From assembly GCF_014305155.1 (NCBI RefSeq), contig NZ_JACRUK010000012.1:27041-91040 (forward strand): a stretch of 64,000 bases of DNA. Reading direction: 5' to 3'. The notes beneath the pieces are model-generated. The model was not told the DNA's origin. It ran no database searches and worked only from the letters and a program-made list of their open reading frames with translations. Numbering within the stretch: the first letter of the stretch is position 1; each line of letters starts with the position of its first letter. The stretch is from Flavobacterium muglaense. GTDB lineage: Bacteria > Bacteroidota > Bacteroidia > Flavobacteriales > Flavobacteriaceae. The translations under genes were made by a program, and so were the position numbers. This document shows, piece after piece, positions 45,080 to 53,626 of this stretch.

Positions 45080-45356
45080 GCTGTAAGTATTTCTTTTCTA
45101 CGTAAAAAGTTCCAAAAGGAATTAAGGAAGCTACCAAGATGATACCAAATGTTTTTAAATCCCATTTTTGAGCACTCTTTAGTAACACAGCTAGAATTAC
45201 GTAACCTATAAATAATACACCATGACTCATTCCTATAGGGTACAAAAGCGTATGGTACAATTCAAAATTAGTAGGCTTAATAAAAAGCATATTAGAAAAT
45301 AATGTCAAATACGATATTCCTTCTAGAATCGCTGTAATCTTGAAAATCTTAAGCAT
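45072..45356 (-). CDS. DUF3817 integral membrane protein
   Basis: The 94-residue protein has three predicted membrane spans. The start FKITAILEGISYLTLFSNM and HGVLFIGYVILAVL match DUF3817 proteins, whose function is unknown. Its stop overlaps the start of the MscS gene, so the two are translationally coupled. Confidence 0.85.
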   Translation of the reverse strand: MLKIFKITAILEGISYLTLFSNMLFIKPTNFELYHTLLYPIGMSHGVLFIGYVILAVLLKSAQKWDLKTFGIILVASLIPFGTFYVEKKYLQHV

Positions 45357-45432
45357 GGGTCTTATTTTTATTTATATGAGGCAAAATTAAGTAATAACAT
45401 CGATTTACTGTCTATAGAATCATAAAGTAATT

Positions 45433-45440
45433 TACTTTTG
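45433..45440 (+). promoter_or_regulatory. -7 element (TActTTTG)
   Basis: A consensus -7 box lies 18 bases upstream of the ATG at 45459. A TTG at -33 distance was not found. Confidence 0.4.
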
Positions 45441-45458
45441 TAATCTTAAACTTTGATA

Positions 45459-45989
45459 ATGAGTAAACGAGATTTAAAAAAATACCTAAACGAATTAAAT
45501 AAAGAGCAACTCGAGGAGCAAATTATCGAATTGTATGAAAAATTTAGCCCTGTAAAAGTCTATTACAATTTTGTTTTTAATCCCAAAGAAGATTCCCTTT
45601 TGCAGGAATGCAAACTTAAAATATCCAATGAGTATTTCCCCATAAAAACATCGGGTAGGGGGAAGAAGCCAAAAATGAGGCGATCAGTCGCTCAAAAATA
45701 CATCAAGCATTTTATTGTTTTGGGAGTAGATCCTTTTGTCATTGCCGATATCATGCTGTACAATATTGAAATTGCCCAAACATTCTCTGCAGAACATCTT
45801 GTAAAGCAAGAATTGTTTTACAAAAGCATGCTTAATTCCTACGAGCAAGCAGTACTTTACACGATTGCTAATGGCATCGTAGCCAATTTCAAGCAACGAA
45901 TGATCCAGATCCAGCAAGAAACCGTGTCACAACGATGGAAAAATCATGCCGATTTCCTACTTATTAGCGAACGCTTTGACTTCTCTTAA
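45459..45989 (+). CDS. DUF6155-like conserved hypothetical protein
   Basis: The start is the ATG at 45459; a TTG two codons upstream is less likely. The 176-residue, basic, helix-rich protein begins MSKRDLKKYLNELNKEQLEE, with a central basic stretch GRGKKPKMRRSVAQKYIKHF. It resembles the DUF6155 group seen in Bacteroidota. Function unknown; no membrane or signal segment. Confidence 0.75.
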   Translation: MSKRDLKKYLNELNKEQLEEQIIELYEKFSPVKVYYNFVFNPKEDSLLQECKLKISNEYFPIKTSGRGKKPKMRRSVAQKYIKHFIVLGVDPFVIADIMLYNIEIAQTFSAEHLVKQELFYKSMLNSYEQAVLYTIANGIVANFKQRMIQIQQETVSQRWKNHADFLLISERFDFS

Positions 45990-46054
45990 ACCTTATAATC
46001 AAACATCCTATTATATTTTTAAAAAAATTTAACGAATAAACTGTTTTTTCGGTG

Positions 46055-46062
46055 TATTTTTG
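46055..46062 (+). promoter_or_regulatory. -7 element (TAttTTTG) of the DEAD/DEAH helicase gene
   Basis: A consensus -7 box sits 20 bases before the ATG at 46082. It shows that an in-frame upstream start at 46052 would lie inside the promoter and is not used. Confidence 0.5.
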
Positions 46063-46081
46063 CAAAAACCCAACAAAAACA

Positions 46082-47626
46082 ATGTTTGAAAATACTATAG
46101 AAATAGAAAAAGAAGACAAAAAAGAACTTTATGCATACCAAAAAGGGGATATTGATGCCATTTTTGAACGTATTGATAATGCCCCAAAACAACATCATTT
46201 ATTATATCAGTTGCCTACTGGTGGTGGTAAAACGGTGGTTTTTTCCGAAATTGTACGCCGTTACCTAGCCAATAGCGATAAAAAAGTGGTTGTTTTAACA
46301 CACCGTATTGAGTTGTGTAAACAAACCTCTAAAATGCTTAAAGGTTTTGGTGTAAAAAATAAGATCATTAATAGTAAGGTAAAAGAACTTCCAGACCAAC
46401 ACGAGTATTCTTGTTTCGTGGCCATGGTAGAGACGTTAAAAAACCGTATCAATGACGAAAAATTACACCTGGATAATGTAGGTCTTGTAATTATTGATGA
46501 GGCACACTACAACTCTTTCCGTAAATTATTAAGTTCATTTACTAACGCATTCATACTAGGAGTAACCGCGACTCCCTTAAGTTCGAACATTAAGTTACCT
46601 ATGCACGAAAGCTACAATGAATTAATTGTAGGAGATACTATTAGTTCCTTGATAGACAAAGGATTCTTGGCTAAAGCAACTACTTATAGCTATGATGTAG
46701 GTTTAACATCATTAAAAGTAGGTATCAACGGAGATTATACCGTAAAATCATCTGACGATCTGTATACAAATATGGCCATGCAGGAAAAATTATTGCATGC
46801 CTATACCGAGAAATCGTTGGGTAAAAAAACACTGATATTTAACAATGGTATCAACACATCTTTGTATGTTTATGAAACATTTAGAGAAGCAGGATATCCT
46901 ATACGTCACTTAGACAACACTAGCAATACAGAGGAGCGTAAAGATATTTTACATTGGTTCAAGCATACACCAGATGCTATTTTAACCTCAGTAGGGATTT
47001 TAACAACTGGTTTTGATGAACCTACCGTAGAGACTATTATTCTTAATAGAGCAACAAAATCGTTAACATTATACTACCAAATGATTGGCCGTGGTTCTCG
47101 TAAACTACCCAATAAAGATTCGTTTATCGTAATCGATTTAGGAAACAATGCAGCACGTTTTGGTCTGTGGAGTGAGCCTGTAAACTGGCAACACATCTTT
47201 AAATCGCCTGAGTTTTATCTAGAAAACTTGCGTGATGACACAGAGATTGAATTGTATTTCAAGTATTCAATGCCTCCAGAATTACGTGCAAAGTTTAGTA
47301 AAACTGCCGAAGTAGCTTTTGATGTCGATGAAGAACATAAATTGATTATTGCTCAAAATTTACGATCTAAAGTCGTTTTAGACAAATCACTAGAGCAACA
47401 TGCCTCGATGTGCGTGGACAATACAGAGACTTTGCAAGAAGCAAAATCATTATCAAGAGAACTAGACGAGGATATTGAATGTCGTATCAAGCGCTATTCA
47501 AAATGTTTAAGTCAGTGTAGTAAAAACTACCGCGAATGGCTAGTTGACGATTACAAACTAAAAATGACGTTACTTATTGGTAAAAAATACCGTGAGAAAA
47601 TCATGAATGAACCTGACGAAGAATAA
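46082..47626 (+). CDS. DEAD/DEAH-box helicase (SSL2-like)
   Basis: The 514-residue SF2 helicase has Walker A in QLPTGGGKTVVF, the DEAH box in LVIIDEAHYN, motif III in GVTATP, and the C-terminal helicase motifs LTSVGILTTGFDEP and YQMIGRGSRKLP. About 130 residues after the helicase core carry no domain I recognise. Cytosolic; likely acts on nucleic acid in repair or recombination. It is stand-alone, with its own promoter. Confidence 0.9.
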   Translation: MFENTIEIEKEDKKELYAYQKGDIDAIFERIDNAPKQHHLLYQLPTGGGKTVVFSEIVRRYLANSDKKVVVLTHRIELCKQTSKMLKGFGVKNKIINSKVKELPDQHEYSCFVAMVETLKNRINDEKLHLDNVGLVIIDEAHYNSFRKLLSSFTNAFILGVTATPLSSNIKLPMHESYNELIVGDTISSLIDKGFLAKATTYSYDVGLTSLKVGINGDYTVKSSDDLYTNMAMQEKLLHAYTEKSLGKKTLIFNNGINTSLYVYETFREAGYPIRHLDNTSNTEERKDILHWFKHTPDAILTSVGILTTGFDEPTVETIILNRATKSLTLYYQMIGRGSRKLPNKDSFIVIDLGNNAARFGLWSEPVNWQHIFKSPEFYLENLRDDTEIELYFKYSMPPELRAKFSKTAEVAFDVDEEHKLIIAQNLRSKVVLDKSLEQHASMCVDNTETLQEAKSLSRELDEDIECRIKRYSKCLSQCSKNYREWLVDDYKLKMTLLIGKKYREKIMNEPDEE

Positions 47627-47642
47627 TTTTCATCAGGAGATT

Positions 47643-47658
47643 CCCGATAGCTATCGGG
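47643..47658. repeat. CCCGATAGCTATCGGG palindrome
   Basis: A perfect 16-bp palindrome 16 bases after the helicase stop. There is no following T tract, so a terminator is unlikely. The sequence resembles a short dispersed palindrome frequent in Bacteroidota spacers. Confidence 0.6.
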
Positions 47659-47752
47659 CCTGCAACCTAATTTTGGCTCCCAAGATGGACGATCATAGCT
47701 AGAAATAAGCACACAAAACAACTATTTTTTATAAAATAATAAATCCAAACCA

Positions 47753-49096
47753 ATGTCAAAACAATTCTCAGATTTAGGAATTGAATCTCCTATATTAAAG
47801 TCACTTACCGAATTGAAAATTGTTACTCCAACAGAAATTCAACAAAAAACAATTCCGTTATTATTGCAAAATAAAACGGATTTAGTTGGTCTGGCAAAAA
47901 CGGGAACTGGTAAAACAGCCGCGTTTGGATTACCACTTTTACAATTAATAGATACTGCTACAGCTCACGTTCAAGCTATAATACTTGTTCCTACCAGAGA
48001 ACTAGGACACCAGATATTTAAAAACTTAGAAGATTTTGCTAAGTATTTGCCACAAGTTTCTATTGCAGCAACCTGCGGGGGAATACCAATTAAACCACAA
48101 ATTGAACGCTTATCTCAGCCTACACATATTGTAGTAGCAACACCGGGACGTTTAATCGATTTGATACAGCGCAAAGCAATCAATTTGAAAGAAACTAACT
48201 TTCTTATTCTAGATGAGGCCGATGAAATGGTATCTATCTTAAAAGAAAGCTTAGACGAAATCGTAGCCGAATTGCCAAAAGAGCACCGTACTTTTTTATT
48301 CTCGGCAACTTTGCCAGGAACAATCAAGCAATTAGTTCAAAACTACCTAAACAAAAATGTAGTGCAAGTAAGCGCTAATATGGAAACGGTAGGGAATCAA
48401 GGCATAGATCATGAGTATATTGTAGTTGACCCTATCGAGAAATTAGATGTTTTAATGCATTTCTTAAACTCGAGAGAAGGTGAACGCGGAATCATATTTT
48501 GTAAAACCAAAGCAGCTGTAAACAAACTAGCCAAAAACTTGGCTATCAATCGTTTTTCATCCGGAGCTTTACATGGAAGTTTGTCGCAAGGAATTCGTGA
48601 CCGTATTATGGAGCAATTTCGTGAAGGACACATTAATATATTAGTTGCTACAGATCTTGCTGCAAGAGGTATAGACGTAAAAGAAATCTCGTATGTAGTA
48701 AACTACCATTTACCAGATGCTTATGAAGCTTACGTGCACCGTTCTGGTAGAACTGCAAGAGCAGGAGCAAAGGGGCTTTCTTTAACCGTTTTACAAGCTG
48801 AAGAAGAAAAAGAAATTGCCGAGTTTGAGAAAGAACTAGGTATTAAATTTACCCAATTCAAGAAACCAAGCGCATCAAGCATAGAAGATAACAATACGTT
48901 ATTATGGGCCAAACAAATTTTTAAAACCAAGCCCAACCACGATCTAGATACCGAATTGAAAACAAAGGTAAAAACTGTGTTTCATCATTTAACTAAAGAC
49001 GAATTAATTGAAAAATTATTGGCCTATTACGTTATACAAAATAAAAACGAACCAGTAGAAAAACCGGTTAAAAGACAAAAAATGAAGCAGAAATAA
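47753..49096 (+). CDS. DEAD-box ATP-dependent RNA helicase
   Basis: The 447-residue protein has the full motif set: a Q motif near TPTEIQQKTIP, AKTGTGKTAAFGLPL, PTRELGHQ, TPGRLID, LDEADEM, SATLP, ATDLAARGID and HRSGRTARAG. The short C-terminal tail is lysine-rich. It is of the RhlE/CsdA-like class involved in RNA remodelling, ribosome assembly or cold adaptation. The terminator lies inside the direct-repeat unit that follows. Confidence 0.93.
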   Translation: MSKQFSDLGIESPILKSLTELKIVTPTEIQQKTIPLLLQNKTDLVGLAKTGTGKTAAFGLPLLQLIDTATAHVQAIILVPTRELGHQIFKNLEDFAKYLPQVSIAATCGGIPIKPQIERLSQPTHIVVATPGRLIDLIQRKAINLKETNFLILDEADEMVSILKESLDEIVAELPKEHRTFLFSATLPGTIKQLVQNYLNKNVVQVSANMETVGNQGIDHEYIVVDPIEKLDVLMHFLNSREGERGIIFCKTKAAVNKLAKNLAINRFSSGALHGSLSQGIRDRIMEQFREGHINILVATDLAARGIDVKEISYVVNYHLPDAYEAYVHRSGRTARAGAKGLSLTVLQAEEEKEIAEFEKELGIKFTQFKKPSASSIEDNNTLLWAKQIFKTKPNHDLDTELKTKVKTVFHHLTKDELIEKLLAYYVIQNKNEPVEKPVKRQKMKQK

Positions 49097-49112
49097 AAAC
49101 TGTTTTCATAAT

Positions 49113-49295
49113 TATAAAACCATTGCACAACTTCAAGGAGTTCCAATGGTTTTTTTGTGCGGTCAATATGCCTAAATATGCGAAAAGTTGTATATATTTG
49201 ATTGCGTATGTGAATTAGCAGCAGTAGTAAATAGAATTGAGACTGGATTAAAGAATTTGACCAGTTATTTAGGGGTAATGACAAAAAACTAAATG
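49113..49295. repeat. Direct repeat copy 1 (~183 bp)
   Basis: This copy runs from TATAAAACCATTGC to ACTAAATG and is nearly identical to 50038-50222. It contains a terminator at its left end, the block GCGAAAAGTTGTATATATTTG with a TAtaTTTG -7-like box (49193-49200), and the conserved GAATTGAGACTGGATTAA. The two copies flank the secreted-protein gene at 49398. Confidence 0.85.
49116..49156 (+). terminator. Terminator of the DEAD-box helicase gene
   Basis: AAAACCATT pairs with AATGGTTTT across a ~22-base loop and is followed by a T tract. It forms the left end of direct repeat copy 1. Confidence 0.7.
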
Positions 49296-49397
49296 ACAAT
49301 AATTCAATGCAGCTATAAATAAGATCCATTTTAAATTTAGCTAAATTTTAGATAACGAGTACCAAAATAAAAACAGTCTTCATTAATAAATTAAATT

Positions 49398-50021
49398 ATG
49401 AAAAACACCATTTTAACCATAGTATTGGCTTTCTTTTTTTCTTCAACATTCGCAAATGAAATACAAGCTACAGTTGTATTCGAAAACTTTACTAGTAGAC
49501 AATTTACATCAGGAGAGTTCACTATTATGAATTCAAATCACAAAATTGAAATTGCAAAAGCCGAAAGCTTTACCATCAGTTTGCCTGAAAAAGGGAAGTA
49601 TAATTTCAGTTTTGTTAGTGATGACTTTTTTGCTTACGTTACTTACCCAACACGCCTCACCACTAAAGAAAACACAATAACAATTCGCTTAACAGAAAAA
49701 ACTAAACTTTTTATAGACGGTACGATTGATTCGGTAGTCAATAGCTCGAATACAAACTTAAGCAATGAACAACTAGAGCAACGAATTAGCAAAGGAACAC
49801 TAAATTTTATCATCCATGGTATTAACAATTCTGTACCAGAAGAGTATGTAGTCTTCAAAAAGAAATATGGCATCGGTCTTGTAAAGGAAAATTGCTTGAC
49901 TGAACCAATTTCGCTAAAAAAAGCAGTGGCTAATAACCGTATGATTTTTAAGTACTTGAATGGGAAATATGGTACTACATGGTTAACTGAATTAGAAATT
50001 AAACCTTTTGGATTACAATAA
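49398..50021 (+). CDS. Secreted hypothetical protein flanked by direct repeats
   Basis: The 207-residue protein has a signal peptide (MKNTILTIVLAFFFSSTFA). A beta-rich N-terminal region (about 25-110) is followed by a C-terminal helical region containing FKKKYGIGLVKENC and MIFKYLNGKYGTTWL. The C-terminal pattern occurs in small flavobacterial secreted proteins of unknown function. ~184-bp direct repeats lie on both sides. No function can be given. Confidence 0.8.
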   Translation: MKNTILTIVLAFFFSSTFANEIQATVVFENFTSRQFTSGEFTIMNSNHKIEIAKAESFTISLPEKGKYNFSFVSDDFFAYVTYPTRLTTKENTITIRLTEKTKLFIDGTIDSVVNSSNTNLSNEQLEQRISKGTLNFIIHGINNSVPEEYVVFKKKYGIGLVKENCLTEPISLKKAVANNRMIFKYLNGKYGTTWLTELEIKPFGLQ

Positions 50022-50037
50022 AATTCGTTTTAAAGCC

Positions 50038-50222
50038 TATAAAACCATTGCACAACTTCAAGGAGTTTGCAATGGTTTTTTTTGTGCGGTCAATATACCT
50101 ATATATGCGAAAAGTTGTATATATTTGATTGCTTATGTGAATTAGAAGCAGTAGTAAATAGAATTGAGACTGGATTAATGAATTTGTCCAGTTATTTAGG
50201 GGTATTGACATATAACTAAATG
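50038..50222. repeat. Direct repeat copy 2 (~185 bp)
   Basis: This is the second copy of the element at 49113-49295, in the same orientation, with scattered substitutions. Its left end again forms a terminator. A short echo of its tail (AAACTAAATGACAA) occurs once more near 50255. Confidence 0.85.
50041..50083 (+). terminator. Terminator of the secreted-protein gene
   Basis: AAAACCATTGCA pairs fully with TGCAATGGTTTT and is followed by eight T. This is the better-preserved version of the terminator found in repeat copy 1. Confidence 0.85.
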
Positions 50223-50643
50223 GCCTTTTTACAAACTTAATTTTTACAATAAACTAAATGACAACATGACAATAAAGCTTGCTGCTAGAGCCATTTTGAG
50301 CTAGGAAGAAATTATTGCAATCATCATTTCGGAACAAGTTTTTGTTAAGTCGATATTTGATCGGTTGTGATTTTTAGCTATCTGAAAATGGCGAAATGTT
50401 GTAGAAATGTAAACAACCTAAGGAATAGAAAGATTTTAAATAAATTCTCATATTAATTTTTAAGTAAAAACTGGATTTTATTGTTGCTAATTTTATTAAT
50501 CAGCTTTAGAATTATCTTATCCAATGAAGTTATCTTAACGGTAATCACACTATCGAAGCACGCTATGTGGTTAATTAGTACACTATTAAAAAAGCTAAGC
50601 CTAAGTGATTTAAAATAAATATACCTAATATAAAATAAATTTA
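50223..50643. other. Non-coding accessory region
   Basis: About 420 AT-rich bases with many stops in all frames. Apart from a partial echo of the direct-repeat tail near 50255, nothing recognisable is present. Confidence 0.5.
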
Positions 50644-50730
50644 ATGAGCATATCAATCCCAATCTTTTTACTACTACTAATTTTTATTTACATCTTTTTA
50701 TTTAATCTATTAAGAAATAAAAAAAAATGA
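50644..50730 (+). CDS. 28-residue single-span membrane peptide
   Basis: The frame reads MSISIPIFLLLLIFIYIFLF and ends NLLRNKKK: one hydrophobic span followed by a positive tail, the layout of a small inner-membrane protein. Its TGA overlaps the ATG of the next gene (ATGA, 50727-50730), which argues for real translation and coupling. No homologue is recognised. A toxin-like or regulatory membrane peptide is possible but unsupported. Confidence 0.5.
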   Translation: MSISIPIFLLLLIFIYIFLFNLLRNKKK

Positions 50731-50996
50731 AAATCTTATTATCCTGCGGGCCAATAATAGAACCTATAATTGCAATAGCTATATCATTTGTAATAACGAT
50801 TATCTTATTTTTTTACTCAATCAAAAAAGCAAAGAAAAGTGAGTTTTATGAAAGTGAATTTTTAGAATCGTCAACAATAAAAAAAACGGCCTACACATTA
50901 CTGTTTTTTTTGATCGCAATTAGTATTCTAATTTTTATATTTTACATATTATTTTTTACAATAGCAGGAATAATTTTTGGAATAGAAAAATTATAA
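50727..50996 (+). CDS. Small two-span membrane protein (89 aa)
   Basis: The protein has a membrane span at about 11-31, a basic/acidic loop (KKAKKSEFYESEFLESS), and a second long hydrophobic span at about 53-85. There are no recognised motifs. It is coupled to the 28-residue membrane peptide by a stop-start overlap, so the pair probably forms one unit. Unknown function. Confidence 0.6.
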   Translation: MKILLSCGPIIEPIIAIAISFVITIILFFYSIKKAKKSEFYESEFLESSTIKKTAYTLLFFLIAISILIFIFYILFFTIAGIIFGIEKL

Positions 50997-51154
50997 ATTT
51001 CTAAATCAAAAGATATATATAAATCTATTAGAATTAATAGGCAGTTTGTCCTATTTAATTTTTTCTGTAGAATTATCATTCTATATCAATTTTTAATCAA
51101 GTAGAAAACGTGGCGTTTAGAAACTTGCCATCATTCTCAAATTAACTAAGGCTT

Positions 51155-51673
51155 GTGAAAGAGAAGTATTCAAAAATTACGTTTAAAATATTGATTTTTA
51201 TTCCTGGGTTTTATTTTTTGTTTCTAGCAGATCAATTCATGCTACCACAAAAAGAAATAAGCGACGCGATAACAGCTTATAGCACAATCATAGTAACTAG
51301 AAATAGTCACTATGGAACTAATAGTTCCAAAGAATTACTCGGATACAAATATTACACTAAAAAAGGGTACGAATTTACGCTGAGTAAAACATATGTCGAA
51401 GAGAATGAAATAGTACTACATCAAAGTTATATTTTTCAAAACATCAATAAGGTAAGTACTAAAAGTACAACTAAAGATTATTCAAAAGAATTAATGTCGG
51501 GCTTAAATGGAGCTTGTTTATACGTAGCAATCGGATTGGTTTTTACAGCAATTATTAGTTTATTTTTACTCAAATTCAATAAAAATTTGTCCGAAAATGG
51601 TTTTCATAATATCATTTTATCCAACTCTTTCCTAACTATAGTATTTTTATATTTAGTACTAATTTTTAATTAA
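51155..51673 (+). CDS. Hypothetical membrane protein (172 aa, GTG start)
   Basis: An N-terminal span (about 9-27) is followed by a ~90-residue probably periplasmic domain (ITAYSTIIVTRNSHYGTNS...) and two C-terminal spans (about 120-138 and 152-170). The layout resembles DUF3592-type small membrane proteins, but the match is weak. It starts with GTG and is 158 bases from the preceding gene. Function unknown. Confidence 0.6.
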   Translation: MKEKYSKITFKILIFIPGFYFLFLADQFMLPQKEISDAITAYSTIIVTRNSHYGTNSSKELLGYKYYTKKGYEFTLSKTYVEENEIVLHQSYIFQNINKVSTKSTTKDYSKELMSGLNGACLYVAIGLVFTAIISLFLLKFNKNLSENGFHNIILSNSFLTIVFLYLVLIFN

Positions 51674-52056
51674 ACTGAGTGTATCGATAAACGAAGAGAT
51701 TTAGCAGTAGCGACAATGCTGGGTTTTATAATATTATTTTTATCCAAAGATATCTTTTCCAACTAAGAAACTAACTGATGTTTATAAAACTAAAAAGAAA
51801 AGAAAAGAAAAGAAACAAACTTAACTTTGATTACTTTATTGATGAGTAACTAAAACGAGACAAACTAGAATAGTGTTCTAGTAGTGATATGGAATCAACT
51901 AGAAACATTGTTAAAATACGTATAAATCTATTCTCTTACTGAAAAAAAATGACTGAACTAACATTTGAAATAAAGAATAACAAAGAAATTTGGGAACTAA
52001 TTGACAATACTTAAATTCGGTTTTTATACATAAATTTATGCCTAATCACGCTATAA
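51674..52056. other. Decayed accessory region with an AAAAG simple repeat
   Basis: AAAAG is repeated four to five times at 51792-51814. A short open frame at 51949-52014 (MTELTFEIKNNKEIWELIDN) looks like the start of a broken gene. Nothing else is recognisable. Confidence 0.4.
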
Positions 52057-52155
52057 GTTAACTACGAGTTTATCACTATAGGTAGTTTTGATCCTGATTT
52101 TATCACGGCTATTGCAACAAATCCAAGCTATAAGAACCGTATTTATGCCCAATAA
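52057..52155 (+). pseudogene. Possible C-terminal remnant of a small gene
   Basis: A stop-bounded frame of 32 residues ends in FITAIATNPSYKNRIYAQ. It has a protein-like composition unlike the surrounding AT-rich spacer and no start codon context. With the frame at 51949 it may be the tail of one decayed gene. This is a weak call. Confidence 0.3.
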
Positions 52156-52194
52156 AAAGTATAAGTAAATAGTACATAAGTCGTGCGGCTTATT

Positions 52195-53475
52195 CTAACT
52201 TTTTATAAAAATATAGAAAGTAGTTCCAACACCTTTAGTGCTTTCTGCCCAAATTTTTCCTTTGTGCCTGTCTACAAAATCTTTACATAATATAAGGCCC
52301 AAGCCCATACCTTGATCTTGAATTACTTCTTTGGCAGTTGCGGTACTAGTGTTAGCAAACAAACTTCCTAGAGTAGAGGCACTCATGCCAGATCCATTAT
52401 CTGCTATTTTCAAAGTGATCCCACTGCTTTCATAGTCGGCTGTAATACTAATTTCTCCTTCGTTACCAGTAAATTTAATGGCATTTGACACGATATTACG
52501 CACTACGGTTTCCATCATATTTTTATCAACTAGGATGAATTTACTAGCATCAATATCAGTGGTAATTTGAATTTCTTTGCTTTTAGCTACTTCTAATGGC
52601 ATGGCCAATGCGTTATTGACTAGTTCTTTTAAATTAATTTGCTCTGGCGAAAAATGAATTTCATTTGTTTGCGAAAGCGACCATTCTAGTAAATTTTGTA
52701 AGAGATAGTAGGTTTGAGTCGATGTTTCGAAAATTGCATTGACAAACTCTTTCTTTTCAACTTCATCAAGTTCGTCATGGTTCTCTTTTAGCATTCTACT
52801 TAAACCTATAAGTGCATTGAAAGGCGAACGTAAATCATGAGAAATAATAGAAAACAATTTATTTTTGGAAGCATTTGCTTTACTTAATTCCTCATTTTTT
52901 TTATTCGAAAGTACTTGTTGTTCTTGGTAGTTTACCTTTATATAACTAATTGTTAAATATATAGTTAACATTAGAACTCCTAAGGTTAAGGCGGTGTCAA
53001 AAAAGCGAAAAGAACGCTCTTTATAATGTATGAGTACCATATCGGGATGATTGAATTCTAAGTACAACATTACATAAACAATTGAAAGCTGGAATAGCAT
53101 CCAAAATAATAACTGCTTCCGCTCCATAATAGCAGCAAGAATCAAAAATGTTATTCCGAATACTAATATAATTGGTCCATCGATTCCGCAATTAAAAATG
53201 TAGCCAGCCACTAAGACTAGAGACATAAAGAAAACATAAATGCTAAAGGTAATCTTGGAGTGCCCGCTGTACCGTGAGAAATAGAATAAGATTAAAAGTA
53301 ATACAAATACTACCATTAATACATACGCAAAAATATCCAAGCCAAGAATAAAATTGGCTGGAAAGCAAATTAAAAGCACCAATAAAGTAATCAAACACAC
53401 GCCATGAAAGATTCTTTTCTCTAATGAGAATCCTTCTTTGGTTCCGATTAAATTATTCCATTTTTGTACAAACAT
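52195..53475 (-). CDS. Membrane sensor histidine kinase
   Basis: The ATG at 53475 (MFVQKWNNLIGTKEG) is preferred to a TTG ten codons upstream. The ~426-residue protein has six to seven N-terminal membrane spans with short loops (30-195), so it probably senses within or near the membrane. A HisKA domain (SKNKLFSIISHDLRSPFNAL, phospho-acceptor His) and a HATPase domain (IVSNAIKFTGNEG, ADNGSGM, QGMGLGLILCKDFV) follow. There is no adjacent response regulator, so it is an orphan. Confidence 0.9.
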   Translation of the reverse strand: MFVQKWNNLIGTKEGFSLEKRIFHGVCLITLLVLLICFPANFILGLDIFAYVLMVVFVLLLILFYFSRYSGHSKITFSIYVFFMSLVLVAGYIFNCGIDGPIILVFGITFLILAAIMERKQLLFWMLFQLSIVYVMLYLEFNHPDMVLIHYKERSFRFFDTALTLGVLMLTIYLTISYIKVNYQEQQVLSNKKNEELSKANASKNKLFSIISHDLRSPFNALIGLSRMLKENHDELDEVEKKEFVNAIFETSTQTYYLLQNLLEWSLSQTNEIHFSPEQINLKELVNNALAMPLEVAKSKEIQITTDIDASKFILVDKNMMETVVRNIVSNAIKFTGNEGEISITADYESSGITLKIADNGSGMSASTLGSLFANTSTATAKEVIQDQGMGLGLILCKDFVDRHKGKIWAESTKGVGTTFYIFIKS

Positions 53476-53626
53476 CCTTACTATCTTGAATGATGCAATG
53501 TACAAAAAAAAGAAAACCTTGTATACAAATGTTACACTTTTTATTAATTGTTAACAAAGATATAGCTACTAAACACAAAGCTTTTGCTTGATAGGCATCA
53601 AAAAAGTAGAATTTTGACGTTTGTTG

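Noticed and set aside
49999..50211. Minus-strand frames similar to each other inside the two direct repeats (also 49027-49329)
   Set aside because: Their similarity only reflects the repeated DNA. There is no start context, and they run through the terminators.
51792..51814. AAAAG simple repeat as a phase-variable switch
   Set aside because: No promoter or reading frame depends on it; it sits in decayed sequence.
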